A stretch of 64,000 bases of DNA, taken from NCBI RefSeq assembly GCF_051020765.1, contig NC_134943.1:1054001-1118000 (forward strand), written 5' to 3'. Origin of the DNA: Lasioglossum baleicum (lineage: Eukaryota > Arthropoda > Insecta > Hymenoptera > Halictidae). The notes below the pieces were generated by a model. That model was given only the letters and a program-made list of their open reading frames with translations. It made no database searches and was not told the origin of the DNA. This document shows, piece by piece, positions 37,021 to 50,707 of this stretch; position 1 is the first letter of the stretch; every line of letters begins with the position of its first letter. The translations under genes and the position numbers were made by a program.

Positions 37021-37479
37021 CACTGAGAAAAAAATCCTGTCGAAACAAAAAAAAATATATGTTGATTCAATAAGATGTACTATTGAATAGTGCCAATATC
37101 ATATGAACTTATTTTAATATTTAATACTATTGAATTTCCATAGCAAAACTCATTTCCGCCAATCATATAAGCGAATAGCTTGACATCAATGTTTTCAAAA
37201 AAATAAGATATGGCCTCAAACCAATTCCAGTATAAATCAATACATTTCTCAAATTTTTTTAACAACATATCTGATTGAAGGAAAAAGAGAAATATTACGA
37301 ATAATAATGTACGGTATTGAATCGAATAATATTTTCAATCATTTCATGATAGACAATTCGAATACATCACGATTTGCTTCTAAATTTCATACTATTGAAA
37401 AGAATACATTGATATTCATCGAAGTAAAAAAATTACAATAACACGAGTGTTATTGAAGTAACTACCTTTTTTCTCAGTG
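37021..37479. mobile_element. 459-bp MITE with CACTGAGAAAAAA ends
   Basis: CACTGAGAAAAAAA begins the element and TTTTTTCTCAGTG ends it, with TA at 37019-37020 and 37480-37481. The inside is AT-rich and has several TATTGAA-type motifs on both strands (TTCAATA near the left, TATTGAA near the right). No protein is encoded. Confidence 0.75.
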
Positions 37480-40400
37480 TACAGACGCAATTCAATTCAA
37501 TCTTGAAAATGGTCCAAATTAGTGACCGAAACGTCGATTATTTGAAAATTAGCAAAATTGCTTAGTTAATTTTTGTTTTTTGTATTTAACGATCGAACCG
37601 TAGCGCCGATATCATTCAACAATTGTTATTAACAATAATACGATCGATATAAATAAGTTCATCTCCTACTAAAAGCTGAAATTCAAACGTCTCCAGAAAC
37701 TTTCAAAAATTTTTCACGGAAATGAAACTGCCACGGATTTAAAGATTGAAGCCTCCTCTTTGCAACGGATCTTTAAAAATTGCCTCGCGATTTTCATTTC
37801 ACTGTTTTATGCAACAAAAATGGTGAAAAAGTTCAGTCGTGTGAAGTTGGCGGAACACCGCACATTCAAATCTCGATAAAGCAACTAAAAAAAAATCGTA
37901 CCTCAATATTTAAAATACTGCAAACAGAAAGCTCCAATCTTTAATGCTGCGGTGGTTTCAGACACCGAAAAAATTTCTCAAAGTGTTCGCAAACGTGTTT
38001 TCGAAAAAAACGCCACTCCTAAGTCCAATCTATTGTTGTTCTCAGCTTTATTAAAATTATTGGGATAATAATGAAATATCTATCTGGCTCCAGTTCTTTT
38101 GCAATTGAGAGAGACAGTAACAATATAACAATATTATTTCTCCACAGTTCTAGATGGATTAGTAAAGTCGGAATATAATAGAATTATAAAATCAACTAGA
38201 AAGAACTCTACGAAGAGTTAACCGAAACGTAGAAGTCTGAATCTTTTAAAAAACGCGTGACACTTGTCTATTTCGATCCGAGGTTCTTACGACCGAAAGA
38301 CCGCAGAAAACCGAAGGCTTTCTTTCCGTCAGTTGCCGGTGGACGGATCCGCTGAAATATCCAGCGCTTTAAATTTCCTCGACAAACCTAATGAATCGAG
38401 TTTCTTCATCGGGGTCGAACGAGAAACCTCCGTCGGAGTAGTTCGCGGCAATAATTCAAGCTCGCCCCGGGTCAGAAGACGGTGGACAATTTTTCATCTA
38501 GCGGGGAAACAGATCGTCCGGGGATTGTCCCGTGTTTCGAAACGTGTCACGTACCGGTGGCGTTCGGACGCAAAAACACGCGGATCGAGACGAACCTCCG
38601 GTGGCCGGTTGTCCTTTATCGCGTGAACGGCTGGCAGGATCGAAATGGCGAAATGCTGTTGCAGGTAGGGTACGTGCCTTCGTTTTCGCAGCCGGCCAAT
38701 CATTATGTAATCAAAGAGCGGCTCGTGCTCAGTTAAGAGCCTGTCCGTCTGGCAATCGTCGTGTTCAATCACGCGTTCCCTATAGTATATCGGCCGTGCG
38801 CCGAGTGTTACTCGCTGCATCCGACAATGATACAGTCGAACTGCTCGCCCCGGTTACCTCTCTCAGTCGATTGGATAATGATATCCACGTCTGCATCGGA
38901 AATCAGTCGCGTCTGATGGCATTTCCCTGTTTGGCCCGCCGTGCTGTTGCGTCGCGCCGTCGCCTTTTCCTAGGACCCCTAACGAACCTGCCTTCGCCAA
39001 ATGATCATACCTGATCAGTGCCCTTTGTCGATAATGCGAGCTATATCCGAAAAGTTCGGGAACGTCGCGCGTGAAACGTAATATTCGGCCACTCTCGAAA
39101 GGACGATAACATTTTAAATATCGAACCATAGAACTTGGATTTTATTGAAAACTTGCAAAAATTTTTAGAAAAATTGCAAATGGAATTACGGAGAAAATAT
39201 AAAAAATTGTTGTCTACAACCTTTACATGTGGGCCGGTCTCGAAAATTTTAGGAACACATTTTTCCGAAAATGTGGGTAGTATTTTTCACGTTCAAATCT
39301 AAATTTAAATTAAAGTTAAAACTAAAAATTTAAATTTATTAGCATTTTAAAATTGTTATAATGCAATAGGTATTTAGTATCAGCCCTATACATATACATA
39401 TACAGCCCTAAGCTGAATAGAAAGGCCTTTTTTTCGAAAATAAAGGACAAAAGTCTGCATGAAGAAATTAGAATAATAATGATAATAAGAGAAATATGGA
39501 ATGATACTATAAGAATAATATGTACAATATTTTTCCCAATTGTATGTGACACTAATGTTTCATTAAAATGGAAGGAAGCGATTTGGGAAAACATCCCTCA
39601 CAAGTGACGTAGGCAACTAGTTGTTGCAGCATTGGAATTTCGTAGGGGTAGTTCTGCAATAACTTACGTCAAGTCTATAGAAGGGTGGCCCATTTTTCTA
39701 CTACATGAGAAGGCACACATGGCGACTTTGAAGTTTTCATCCTTAGACCCAAATAAATCTATCAAGGGAGCAAATAACGTAACCAGGTCAAGTGGGCTTG
39801 GAAGGAAACAGTCGAAGGAGAACTCTCGTAGCTTCAACCTTATTTTTTTACGTCACTCATTAGCTCATAGCGTACTAATAAATGTCAATTTTGGTATCAA
39901 TAATTCTATCTTCTTATTGATTGTTCCTTACAATTAATTTAACAAAAATATTTGTACATTTAAAAAACTGTAGAAATGTTAATACAGTTCTCGATATTTG
40001 TTTGTGAGAAGTTTAGTACAAAATACCAATAAAATGGTATTTTAATTAATTAGATGGAACAAAAATTCCTTGACCCTTAATTGTTAGAATTTTTTACAAA
40101 ATAGTGAAATTTAACAACCTAAAAAATTAGTTTTTGCATAGACTCTAGCCAGTGTAATACGAGCCCTCTAAAAATTAGTAAACATCTATAAATTATTGAC
40201 TAAACAAACACGATATCTCTAGTAGTTTTTCACCCTTAATTTCCAGCATTGTTATTATATTACCTTTCCAACATAAATCTCGACTGGAAAACAGAGTTGT
40301 GTGTAAAATATTTTCGCGAGAAATGCTTTCCAACGCGTTGTGTCTGCGCCATTATCAAGGGTAGTCCTTTGTGCAAATACCAACAAAATCCGAAAGCTCG

Positions 40401-41774
40401 AAAAATCTGACACAGGTAGCTGCGACATCAAACCTTTAACGTACATGCCCATGACATAAACGGGCTCGGCTCGTTGGAAAGAGACGGTGTTAAATTTCAC
40501 AAACTCATTTAAATCTAAGATGAGAAGATTTAATTTTGCAAGTTGCGGACGACGTGGTGCCTGCCCGACACCACTGGCCGCAGAAAGGTGATATGCTAGG
40601 AGGTTGGAAAGCGTGGACGAATCCACAAGTAAATCGGATTGTCAGTAAATTATTCGATGCACTTCCGGCGGCTGAAATTTGCTAATGAGGGTTCCTGTTG
40701 TCTCATAAACATTGACTTTCTAAATAACAAATTCCAATATTATGAGAATAATATTTAAAATTATGAGGAATTTAACAAAGATGGATAATTTACTATTACT
40801 CTTCAATTACATGTCTTGGACAATTTCGCTTAAAATTGAAGATTTGAGAGGCTTATTGGCTTATGCGTATGACATGTATGACATTATAGTGGGTGGCCAA
40901 ATAATAATTAGAAACACAGCACGAGAAGCATATATTAGAGTACTACTAAATATGTGCTTCTAATTTTCAAATATGAACACTTCCTACAAAAATTATAAGA
41001 ACTCAATGTAGTTCAACTTCCATTTAAGGATTCATTGTTTTCATGTAAAATCACCAACTTCAGAAAGTGTCTCTAAAATTTGAATCGACTACTGTATCTC
41101 TTCAGGTATCTCAACAGCATCACTATTTTTTTTTAGTTCAGTTAAGTAAAGTTTCCAGAAAATTAAGACACGTTTTTGATTTAGTATAGCTGGATTACTT
41201 GTAGTTTGTGTTTTTTTTTCGTACGTCGTCAGACTTTAATTAAGCTGCAACAAGTCTAGAACTTAACTCGAAATACGTTAGACGTACACAAGCCCGAAAG
41301 AATTATACGTCAGGGTTAACCAGTCGCTGAAACTTAATCTCTTCACCAGTAATGGTACTTCTCTCTCGAGCATTTGAGGTTTGAAACTCGAACTAGCTCG
41401 GATGGTAGAGTCGTTTCTAAGCTGTGTCTGTCCCTCCCTATCTTGTAGCACTCGTAATTGAAAGAGACCGAGAGTCAGGTGACGATATATTCGCAGGATC
41501 AAATACACATACAATTTAAACTGTCATATTTATCAACCCAATATAACAGTATTGTTTGCTGCTATGTTTTGCTTGATAAAAATGAGTCGACATTCTTGTT
41601 TCGCCAACTTAAGTGCGACGTGTGGCCACTGTACTGGGTACACCTCAGTTTATAAAAAATTGTTTTGAGAAAATCAGAAAATCTGAATTAAGAAGTGTTA
41701 ATGATAGCATCTGTAACAGGGTTGGGCACAATTTGTTGAAATAAGGTGATACACAATCATTTAAAATAATGAAT

Positions 41775-41802
41775 CACACACACACACACACACACACACA
41801 CA
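41775..41802. repeat. CA dinucleotide microsatellite
   Basis: About 14 uninterrupted CA units. A solo hAT-like end, CAGGGTTGGGCACA, lies 55 bp upstream without an identifiable partner. Confidence 0.95.
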
Positions 41803-44604
41803 TTTCAAATACTTTATTATATTTATTTGATAAATAATATAAGAGAAGTGGTTTTACTGTGTGCTTAATTCTCTATCAAAAAACCTAAAGTAACACGAGA
41901 CAAATTAATGAAGTGTATGTCGTATTATTCGTTCCTAATCAGTGAATAATATGTCGAATTAACATAGTGAACGAATGTGGAATATTAATATACAATGTGA
42001 CGTTTTGTCAGTACATTGAATGGTGTATTAGTAAAAATAATTTGTCTAACAATACGATCATGTAGTTTCCTGCATGAAGTTACTCGGATATATTTTAATT
42101 GTATTTTCATTTAAATTTTAGTATTGCTATTTTTTCCACATGTTTGTGATAGTGGAGATTATAAAGGGAATTTGTATTCGTCGATGTTATCTGATAAAAG
42201 GCTCGGACGATTGAATGCAGCTTGGCGTTCCGAACAGTCTGATCAAAGCGGGACGATACTACTTGCAATACTCTCGCGTTATCAGAGTTCATAGTTGGCT
42301 CAATTCGATTTCACCAATTCAATCTTACTTTTTCCATTGTGAGCTCCAGTCTCTTTTAATATTTACCCCTCTTATATAAGCGATAATTTAACAAGATTAT
42401 TGAACCTTTAGCGAGTAATCCGAATTTTAAAGATCTTTGTATTGAATGAATTTGCATACTTGATTTCTCAGTGTCAGGTTGATGACTTATCTCTTCAACA
42501 TTTTTCTTTTAATTACGTTAAAAGACATTTTTTCTGTATTATAATATAGATCTGTTTAATACTTCGTCGTGTTTTTCAGCAACATTCTGATTTTCTGCAT
42601 TTTAAATATCCGGTTCATTTATTTTTACATACAAAATTACATTCTCTTCGATTCCACTAGAAACTGTAGGATACCTTGAACATTTAATTTACGAACGCGC
42701 CCGGTTACTTTTCATCTTCAATGATTATTCTATGTATATCAAATTATTATGGGGAACAAAAATTTCACGAATTTTAATCCGGATTTAATTTTGTAAAATA
42801 AAAGTCGACTCTAGCACAGCGATGTAAAATAATATCATTTCATTTCATTTACTGTGAAATGCCTCATGAAAATTAATATGTATAAAAATATTCACTGCCC
42901 ATGGGTAATATTACACCGACAATAAAACATATTACGAAATTATTAGACTGTGGTTGTTAATCCTCTTGAAATATGTAAAAAATATGTAAGATGTGTAATA
43001 AAGTATGTTGAAAATATGCAATAATAGTAAAAAATTCATCCAAATGTGGTTATAGATCAAATTATAATAAACGACAAGCATTCTTACTGTTATAGATACT
43101 TGTTTTGAAATTACTTTATACGTAAATAATGATAACCTGACGTCATTAGAGCATATCAATACAGTGCATTTCTATTGGCTCCTTAACAATTCACCGCCTA
43201 AAATTTGAGTGACTAGTGATACTATTTTATATCTAGTAATTCTTTTTAAAACTGCATTATTCGGTATTGTTTAATAATTTTATGGAATTGGTCAAAAATC
43301 AACAGACGAAGAATATAATATTCGCAACAATTTAGAGCGTTTGAAAATATCAATGTACATATTACTTTCAGCGCAGACATTTTTGATGTTTTGATTAGAT
43401 TGCGCATTTCATGCACTTACGACGAAAATCAATAGATAAAATAATGAAAAGATTGAAAGTATTTAAAAAAAGGATCAATACACATATTTTTACATTCTTA
43501 GAATAATTAAAAGTACTGCACAAAGTCTGCAACAAATACAGACAATGTTTATTCAGTATGGATCTGGCAATTACAGACAATTACGCGAACGCGTCCCCAA
43601 GTATGAGCTTTTGAAACGGGAGAATTGACTCGAAACTGCGAACCGATATGTTCGACAAACACGCGATTATTTCTCGCAACGGCGGACGTCGATGACGTTC
43701 GTTCGGCGCTGATCAACAATCATAACATCGCCTTAAATCGGCTGTTAGGGGGATCGAGTCAATTCGGACTCTCTCTTCAGTCGATTACCCATCGATATCC
43801 CCTCGACGCTCTCGAAAATCAACCGTGGCCTGATGATGGTTCGTTGTTTGCTCCTATCCGTTTCGAGGACTTGGCTGTCGGCGCGGCGCGGCTGCTGGCG
43901 AGAACCGCAACGACGATCCAGAGAAAAATAATTACGTACGAAACCGAAAGCGTTGCCTCGGAAAATCGAGTATCGTTGTTAATCGGATTGTTAACGGTAA
44001 TGATCCTCGTTGAACGATTATGATAATACCAGGTGCTTGTGCGGCGACGGTATGCTCCAACTATTTCTGATTCCCTTCCGGTCGATCCGGTTAACGAGTC
44101 TCCCTCGCAGCATTTCGAAAATCTGTTCTGTTTAATGGGGATTCACTGTTTGCTCGCCACTCCATTGACCTTTTTACGATACCGCATCAATCGGAACGCC
44201 GAATTCATGGAAAGTGGTTCGGTGAAATGTTTAATTACGCGCGCGACGAGTTGCCTGAAGGTAGCTTGTATTTCCACGTGGCTCGCCTTTACCGTCGACC
44301 CCTCTCCGCTTTCATTCGCATAAATTGCAACGCGACCGAATTCTATGGATACCAGGTGTATGCAATTTACACATTTGATTCCGAGTTTTAAAAACCGGCA
44401 AATTGACCCCACGGTCTGCCGATTCTGTGGACTTATCTCATACGCCGCATTTGTTCTGAATATCCGGCTGGAATCTTGAATCTTTTGACCCTAAGTGGAC
44501 AGTTTGTACTCCACAACGAATCCCCCTAAATGATTGACCAATCGGTGTAACAGTCCAACATTCTTATATCAATTTATTAACTGTGCAAAATGTGTACTTA
44601 TACA

Positions 44605-45277
44605 TATAGGGTAAAGTGCCCAAATATGAACGACTATTTGTTGATGTCATTTTTTGATCATTTTAGAATGCTCCTTTTTCGACCAAAAAATTACCAGTTG
44701 TAGACGCATTTCCTTCCTATAAGATTCTAGGGTCAATTTATTTCTTTTGTGGTGCGTCATTTGCAGGTTCCAGCGAAAGGGGTTCTTAATATGGTACACC
44801 TTGAGTCTCTAACATGACACCAGTGGCATATTCGGCACCCACACCGAATGACAATAGCTATAGCCATATTAGGGAACCCTTGGTATACAATGTATAGTGC
44901 CATATTGGGAACTCCACGCGGACTGAGAATACTAGCTACTGACAAAGAGAAAATGAATTTCAGCCCAAACCAACAGTTGGCAAACGTTAATATAAATAAA
45001 CTGAAACTACAGATATGTTCAAACATTTCAAAATCACTTACCTTCCTCGAAAAAGATACAATCGAAAATCTAACCACAAAAATATTCAACACGTGGAGAC
45101 ACAACTGGCGGAGGATCGATACTAAAATCTATAGAATTTTGTTGAGTAAACTGTTGAGTAAACATGGTAAACTATTGTTTGAGGATTTCTTCACTAGAGT
45201 GCGACTTCTCCTTTACAAGATATAAGGTACTGCCATAATAGGCGATTATACCATATTTGAGCACTTCACACCCTATT
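44605..45277. mobile_element. ~670-bp inverted-repeat element with an open frame
   Basis: The left end TATAGGGTAAAGTGCCCAAA and the right end (inverse) ATAGGGTGTGAAGTGCTCAA are inverted copies reaching CAAATATG. Inside, a 125-codon plus-strand frame (44848-45225) is open. Its protein is lysine/leucine-rich and I do not recognise a domain. The segment 44820-44930 contains two imperfect copies of a CCATATT.GGGAAC motif. The exact borders and target duplication are unclear. The ends resemble the 30598-31199 element. Confidence 0.6.
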
Positions 45278-45738
45278 ATAATTATAAATTATTATATGAA
45301 GTATACATATAATATGATATGCATGACGTTAATTTGATTCTCTTAATGTCAAATGAAAAATCCTGGTTGTCACACATATGTGAGATGATATAATAACGAC
45401 ACATTATCCAGCGGCGATTATTTAATAATTTTTATCGGAATTCCGTAGCTAAAGATTTTCGAATAGATCTTTCAACAGCAACAACAATTTCAATCGTGAT
45501 CCAAGTTATCCCCAGTAACGTAATCTAATAATTTCGGTTGAAATTATCATGTAAAAAAGGATTATTAAGCTACCCTTAGGCACAGAAAAATGATTGAAAA
45601 CTCTATTGACAGGCTTCTAATGTTGTACAGTTTCTAACAAATTCTAAGAAGTTTTGTTATCTGTTTGTCTCTAATGAGTAAGACTAAAATTCACATATCC
45701 GGTGAACAATAATACAACGAATACAACGAACGATAATA

Positions 45739-45887
45739 ATTTATGACAGAAATGAGTCGGCGAGACATGGAATAGTAGAAGGATAATCTTATCAGAATGA
45801 TTAAAGGAAGAAATAAATTTCTATTTCATTCCAGTGCCTCATAATTGATGCGGAACATTTTAATTTTGCATAAAGATCCGCAGTCTA
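45739..45887. mobile_element. 5'-degraded MITE of the GACTGCGGATC family
   Basis: The right end TGCATAAAGATCCGCAGTCTA is the best-preserved terminus of this family in the window. The left side keeps only the subterminal TTATGACAGAAATGAGT, and the outer bases are missing or mutated. Confidence 0.55.
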
Positions 45888-46489
45888 GTTATTGCTGATT
45901 TACTGGGGGCTCGTGAAAAATAATCGACAGGTTGGTTATCAATCTTACATTACGGGCCCGATAATGCTCGCTTTCAGCGGTTCTTGTCCGACTAATCCGC
46001 GGCTCGTATTCGTCGGTGATTATTGAACACGAGCCATCGATTGTCCACGTGTCCGAAACCCGTGGAGCGAACATATCCTAGCTCGGAGCCGCGCGTAAAT
46101 TTCCGAAACGTTCCCCGTTGCGGGTGCATTCAGAACTTTTCCAACGCGTACACGCTCGTCCTTCTCGTCGAACTAGTACTATTTTTCCATTCGGAGTACC
46201 TGCATCGAGTGTTGCCCGCGGCCTCGAACAATAGACAAGCATTTGAATTGTTGTCAGACGAGGTGACGATATCCTTGCTCCGCTTTTCCACCCGTGACGC
46301 GTTCTCACCCTCCTCCTCGGGCCTTTTTCTTTCTTTGCTGTTTAATCCTCGGATGCCGGGTCCGTTTTGACTCAGAACTACACGTTTTTTATTTCGACAA
46401 AAATTCCATGTAACCTTCTAAACCCTATCACCAATTTCTTCGTAAATGAATAACTCTTTCACTTAATTATCTCCTAGTATCCATATCGG

Positions 46490-46600
46490 TGTCCCCACTC
46501 TACCTTCCCATTCTACGACGCTATTCCCCCACCCTTCCGCCACGGCACAATGTTACGTGACCAATCCGGTACTACTAGCAGAGGCAGGGTAACTTTTCCC
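46490..46600. mobile_element. Fragment of the GTCCCCACTCTACC hAT-type MITE
   Basis: Third copy of the family at 11470 and 13191. It retains GTGTCCCCACTCTACCTTCC and AGGCAGGGTAACTTTTCCCC but lacks recognisable ends. Confidence 0.6.
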
Positions 46601-46643
46601 CCTTATTTCTGTTATTGGGTGGGAACGAAAGTTCGTTTTCAAA

Positions 46644-46945
46644 TTAACCCTTTACACTCCGAATTATTCTTCAATTTTGTTGTCAACAATTCCCTACAAT
46701 TTTAAGTGTTTTCTTGAAATTTACTTGAAAGGACAGTTCCTTGACTGCTACTTATTTTAAACAATTGTTTTTACTAATTATATGAAATATAGCTCTTAAA
46801 CTTTGTTGAAATTTATATTTGCTTTCAGAGTAGTTATATTCGCTTTTATATGTTTTTCAAATACACATAAAAACTCGTTTTATTTATATTTTTCTTTCTC
46901 TGATGTACATACAGTCACACTCGACAAAGAAGGGCAAAGGGTTAA
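46644..46945. mobile_element. piggyBac-type MITE, copy 2 (TTAA both sides)
   Basis: This 302-bp element begins TTAACCCTTTACACTCC and ends GGGCAAAGGGTTAA. It aligns along its full length with 4090-4390 and has perfect TTAA on both flanks, which defines the family boundary. Confidence 0.85.
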
Positions 46946-47843
46946 AATTCAAAGATGAAATCAAGATCATAGATTTATTCTATTGTGAGGTACTTCATCA
47001 TGTTATTGAACAAACCTATGAATAAATATCTTGATTTTATCTTCGAATTTTTATTTAAAAACAAACTTCAAAATTGCATTCTGTATGCAATTAGTGATCG
47101 TCTATTTCCTATGATAGTGGAATTAAACAATCCAGTGGAAAAACTGTGTAGACTGTTACAGAACATGAAAAAATAACTTGGTACTTTTTGAAAAATTCCA
47201 CTGAAATGGAGAATTAGAGAAAAGTCCGGTTTATATTAGACCAACTCTCGTAAAAGCAATAATAAGCCCATGTTACGGTCTCTTATGATTTTGTCGACTA
47301 CTGTAGTCATCAGAAAACGCATCCACTGTGACCACAACCTAAACGCGAATGTTTCCCCGATGGTAGCTCGTATTTTTTCCCTCTGTTCCTGTCGCAACGT
47401 TCTCGTCGTCTCTCTTCGATGTCGACGTCGCACGTCGTTCGCCATTTTCGAGCACGATGATAACGCGAACCGGACACTGGCACGCACGCAAACAAATCTC
47501 GACAATTTATACAATTTGTGAGGTATGCCCGGCCGTAATCGGAAATGAACGGAATCTGCGTTTGAATGAAACATTTCGGATAACCAGCGGAAGCGTAATT
47601 TCTATCGTTCGTTCTCGAAATGAAATTGGACGATAATAAAAAATGATTAAGTTATTGCTCCGTGACGTGGTTTTCTGCGGTTGTGAACGACCATGAGCTG
47701 TTTATTGTTCATTGTTTATTGTTCAGCAATATTGGACTGTTGAAAAATTACTGTATGTTAAGGTATAATAATTGTGGAAGTGATGGTGTTTAATGAGTTG
47801 CTGGGTCTGTAGGATCTTTGCAATTTGATCACTTAGTTCTCGA

Positions 47844-47884
47844 TAGATCGCGGATTTTATGCAGTTATGATAAAAATGAAAAAT
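47844..47884. mobile_element. Left end of a GACTGCGGATC-family MITE, interrupted
   Basis: TAGATCGCGGATTTTATGCA followed by TTATGATAAAAATGAAAA matches the family's left terminus and subterminal region. The mariner MITE at 47887-48059 begins right after it, apparently inserted into this older copy. Confidence 0.5.
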
Positions 47885-47886
47885 TA

Positions 47887-48059
47887 TTAGGTGATCGCAT
47901 AAGTTCGTGCCCGATTTGAAAATAAAATTCATTGGTTAAATTTTAAATTATGTTATACTAATTTTAATTATGGAAAATTTAACTATTTTTTAATTTTAAT
48001 TTAACCAATCTTTAACCAAACCTTTAACAAATCAGGCACGAACTTATGCAATCATCTAA
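47887..48059. mobile_element. 173-bp mariner-type MITE
   Basis: The inverted ends TTAGGTGATCGCATAAGTTC and (inverse of the right side) TTAGATGATTGCATAAGTTC continue into GTGCC. TA flanks are present at 47885-47886 and 48060-48061. The opening TTAGGTG.. and spacing resemble mariner ends. It has no coding content. Confidence 0.82.
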
Positions 48060-50280
48060 TATTTTCGTCACGTCAATATTATTAACAGAGAAATAAATTT
48101 TTATGTATAATACTTTCTACTTCTAATAATCGTTCTAGTTAACAATGTTTGACAAAATAATTTTACGAAGTCTGTAAATGAAATTCAGTGCAAACAGAAT
48201 AATTAGAAATAAATCAAATTAATTTTTGAATCCTCAACGTGCTATTTGTAAATACACAATAGTTTTAAATTAATCATTCTTCCAGTTTAGAAATTAAAAG
48301 TACAGATATTGTTTTATAACAAAAAGTAGAAAAGAAATATTTTTTTACAGTAGAAATGATGGATGTTAAATTTTTTTATGGTTACTGGGTAGTTTAGCCA
48401 GTGATCGACACTGTATTGGTTATAACGATGTTCAAAATGATCGCAAGGGAAGAAATGATGGTTTCCAACGAATTTACGTCACAGCTTGAGTTAACGAATG
48501 TCGAAAGTAAAAACTAGAACATCTCACAGTTTCGTTTTAATTAAAACTCACATATTGGACACAAAATGTACAAATTAGAGGAGACAACTTTCGCAAGCTT
48601 TCAAAAAAAATTACACCCTTCACGCAGCAGTTAATTAACCCAATTTACAACTTATTTCCTGCTAGGGAAAAGCGTCAAACGGCTGAAACTTACGGAATTT
48701 TATAAATTGTTGCCGAAATTATACGTACGTTTTGGATTCGTGAAAATTATGTCAAATATTAACTGTCCTGCCTTTGACCATCAATTTAAAGGTAATTTTT
48801 CCTAATCGATAAATGTTGCTCGTTAAACGGGATCGAAAAATGATTTCGAACTCCAATGAAAATGAATTATCGAAAAATTAGGCTTGTAAATGAGAGAAAA
48901 TGATATTTCAATACGTCCGTTCCACCTTCCATTAATTATGTTGAATACATCAGCTGAATAAATATCCTTGAAAAATCATTAAAAATAAAATCATTTTACT
49001 TACAGATTTATTTATATTTCCCATTGTTATTACGTTTTATATTCACAACAGGGCAGGGAATATTTATGCAAATATCCATTTTCATGGGCCAATTAACTGA
49101 AATTAAATATAAATTGATTTAATCTGATAAAATTTCCATCCGGATTTCAATGGAAGCATAATATTATGAAACATAAAAAACTTTTCGATACGCGAATCTG
49201 TAGACAAATGAATTTGCTATAAATCCATAAAATCTGCGATATGATGAATGTAGTAATTGTATGTGGAAACCACGTATCTTGATTTATGGGAACACTAACA
49301 TGACACGAAGTTTAGTAGAATAAAATTTTCCACACAGATAAACACAGATTTAGTATATTCTTATCTAATAATGAAAACTCAAAAATTTCAACTTGAATAA
49401 ACATTCACTATGTAAGTATCCATAAGAGCTGCATGCTTTTTTAACAATATGAATGAATAACTAAAAACGAAAATAATGTGTTACATTAATATTGGTTATT
49501 AAATACCAATAAAATAATACAGCTCAGAACTACATAAATTTATAAAATTAATATATCATTGATCCAGCTTTCTCTTTATTTGACAGAATGTACGAAGCGT
49601 GTGGGCACTTGCTAATAGAAATTTCAATAAATAGTGAGCCGCAGACATCATAACCATGGTGTATTATCGCTTGTGATGTACGCATCCGTATTTATTTTAC
49701 TAGAAAACAAGCATTTTTCAACTTTGAACATCGACAGAAATCGATTTTTCCTATTTAAATACGCGCCACCATCCCCTACCTCTCCATAATGCGACTCCAT
49801 TTATCTGAAGCTGTCGGGGGACAATACGATTCGGATAATAAGAGTCCATTAATTCTCCTTTCCATTACTGTTTATTCGTTCGTATAATAGGAGCTGATAT
49901 TCGTATAACTGGTTATCCCATATGTTCCAGTGTTTTTAATAAGAGCGAATATGCCAAAAGTTTTACTCAGATATCAACAACGAAAAGATTTTCTATGACC
50001 CTACTCGTAATTGTAGGCAAAATTTACTAATTTTTAAATAACCCTACTAGGAAATTTTAGTTCAAGCGACGCGTACTGTTGTCGCAGAAATGGCTTTAAA
50101 ACTTATGTATAGTCCTTAAATATCATACATCTAATAAGATGCACATATCGACCTTGCAAGGAAACATAACTTCACATATAAAAAAATTGTTAATCGTATT
50201 TTTCAATCGTTCAAGGATACGTTGTTAACCCTCATACATTCCTCAGGGTGAAAATTCCCCCATTCACAATTGCATACCGT

Positions 50281-50483
50281 GAAATGATTGATCTCTTTTT
50301 GTTGGTGTTGTGAGACGTATTTCTTCAAAATGTGACGCTATAAAAATAATTTATTAACTCCAAGAGTGTAGAGCAGAAATGATCGAAATGATAGATCTCT
50401 TTTTGTTGGTGTTGTGAAACGTATTTCTTTAAAATGTGACGCTATAAAAATAATTTATTGACTCCAAGGGTAGAGCAAAAATG
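50281..50483. repeat. Tandem duplication, 104-bp period
   Basis: Two consecutive units start GAAATGAT.GATCTCTTTTT at 50281 and 50385. They share TTGTTGGTGTTGTGAAACGT and TGTGACGCTATAAAAATAAT, with few differences. It does not resemble a transposon end. Confidence 0.9.
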
Positions 50484-50680
50484 GATGAATTATTATAATT
50501 ACTAGGATCTGTTGTGATGTTAATGAAATGTTCAATTTTTGTAGACGTATTTGAAGAAAGTGGAGTCCAATAAAATGTTATTTTCAGTGGTAGTAGCCTT
50601 TGTAGATCTAAAGTAGATAAGTATGGAACTAAATTGTGCCGAATTTTAAATTATGGCATTATTTGAAAATTTTCAGAAGC

Positions 50681-50707
50681 CATAAATGCATAAAGATCTG
50701 CAGTCTA
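50681..50707. mobile_element. Solo right end of the GACTGCGGATC MITE family
   Basis: CATAAATGCATAAAGATCTG followed by CAGTCTA matches the family's right terminus. No left partner was recognised upstream. Confidence 0.5.

Noticed and set aside
38264..39014. Several overlapping frames up to 160 codons on both strands
   Set aside because: Overlap in multiple frames fits GC-rich composition. No domain, signal peptide or splice structure supports any of them.
41716..41729. CAGGGTTGGGCACA, a hAT-like terminus
   Set aside because: No opposite end or target duplication found, so no element is claimed.
43625..44023. 132-codon plus-strand frame
   Set aside because: No recognisable domain, and the region is another GC island with competing frames. 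Not supported as a gene.
49793..49850. Possible pogo/Tigger-like remnant (ATTCGGATAATAAGAGTCC)
   Set aside because: Only weak similarity to the better copies at 31425 and 58453. Mentioned for completeness but not listed as a feature.
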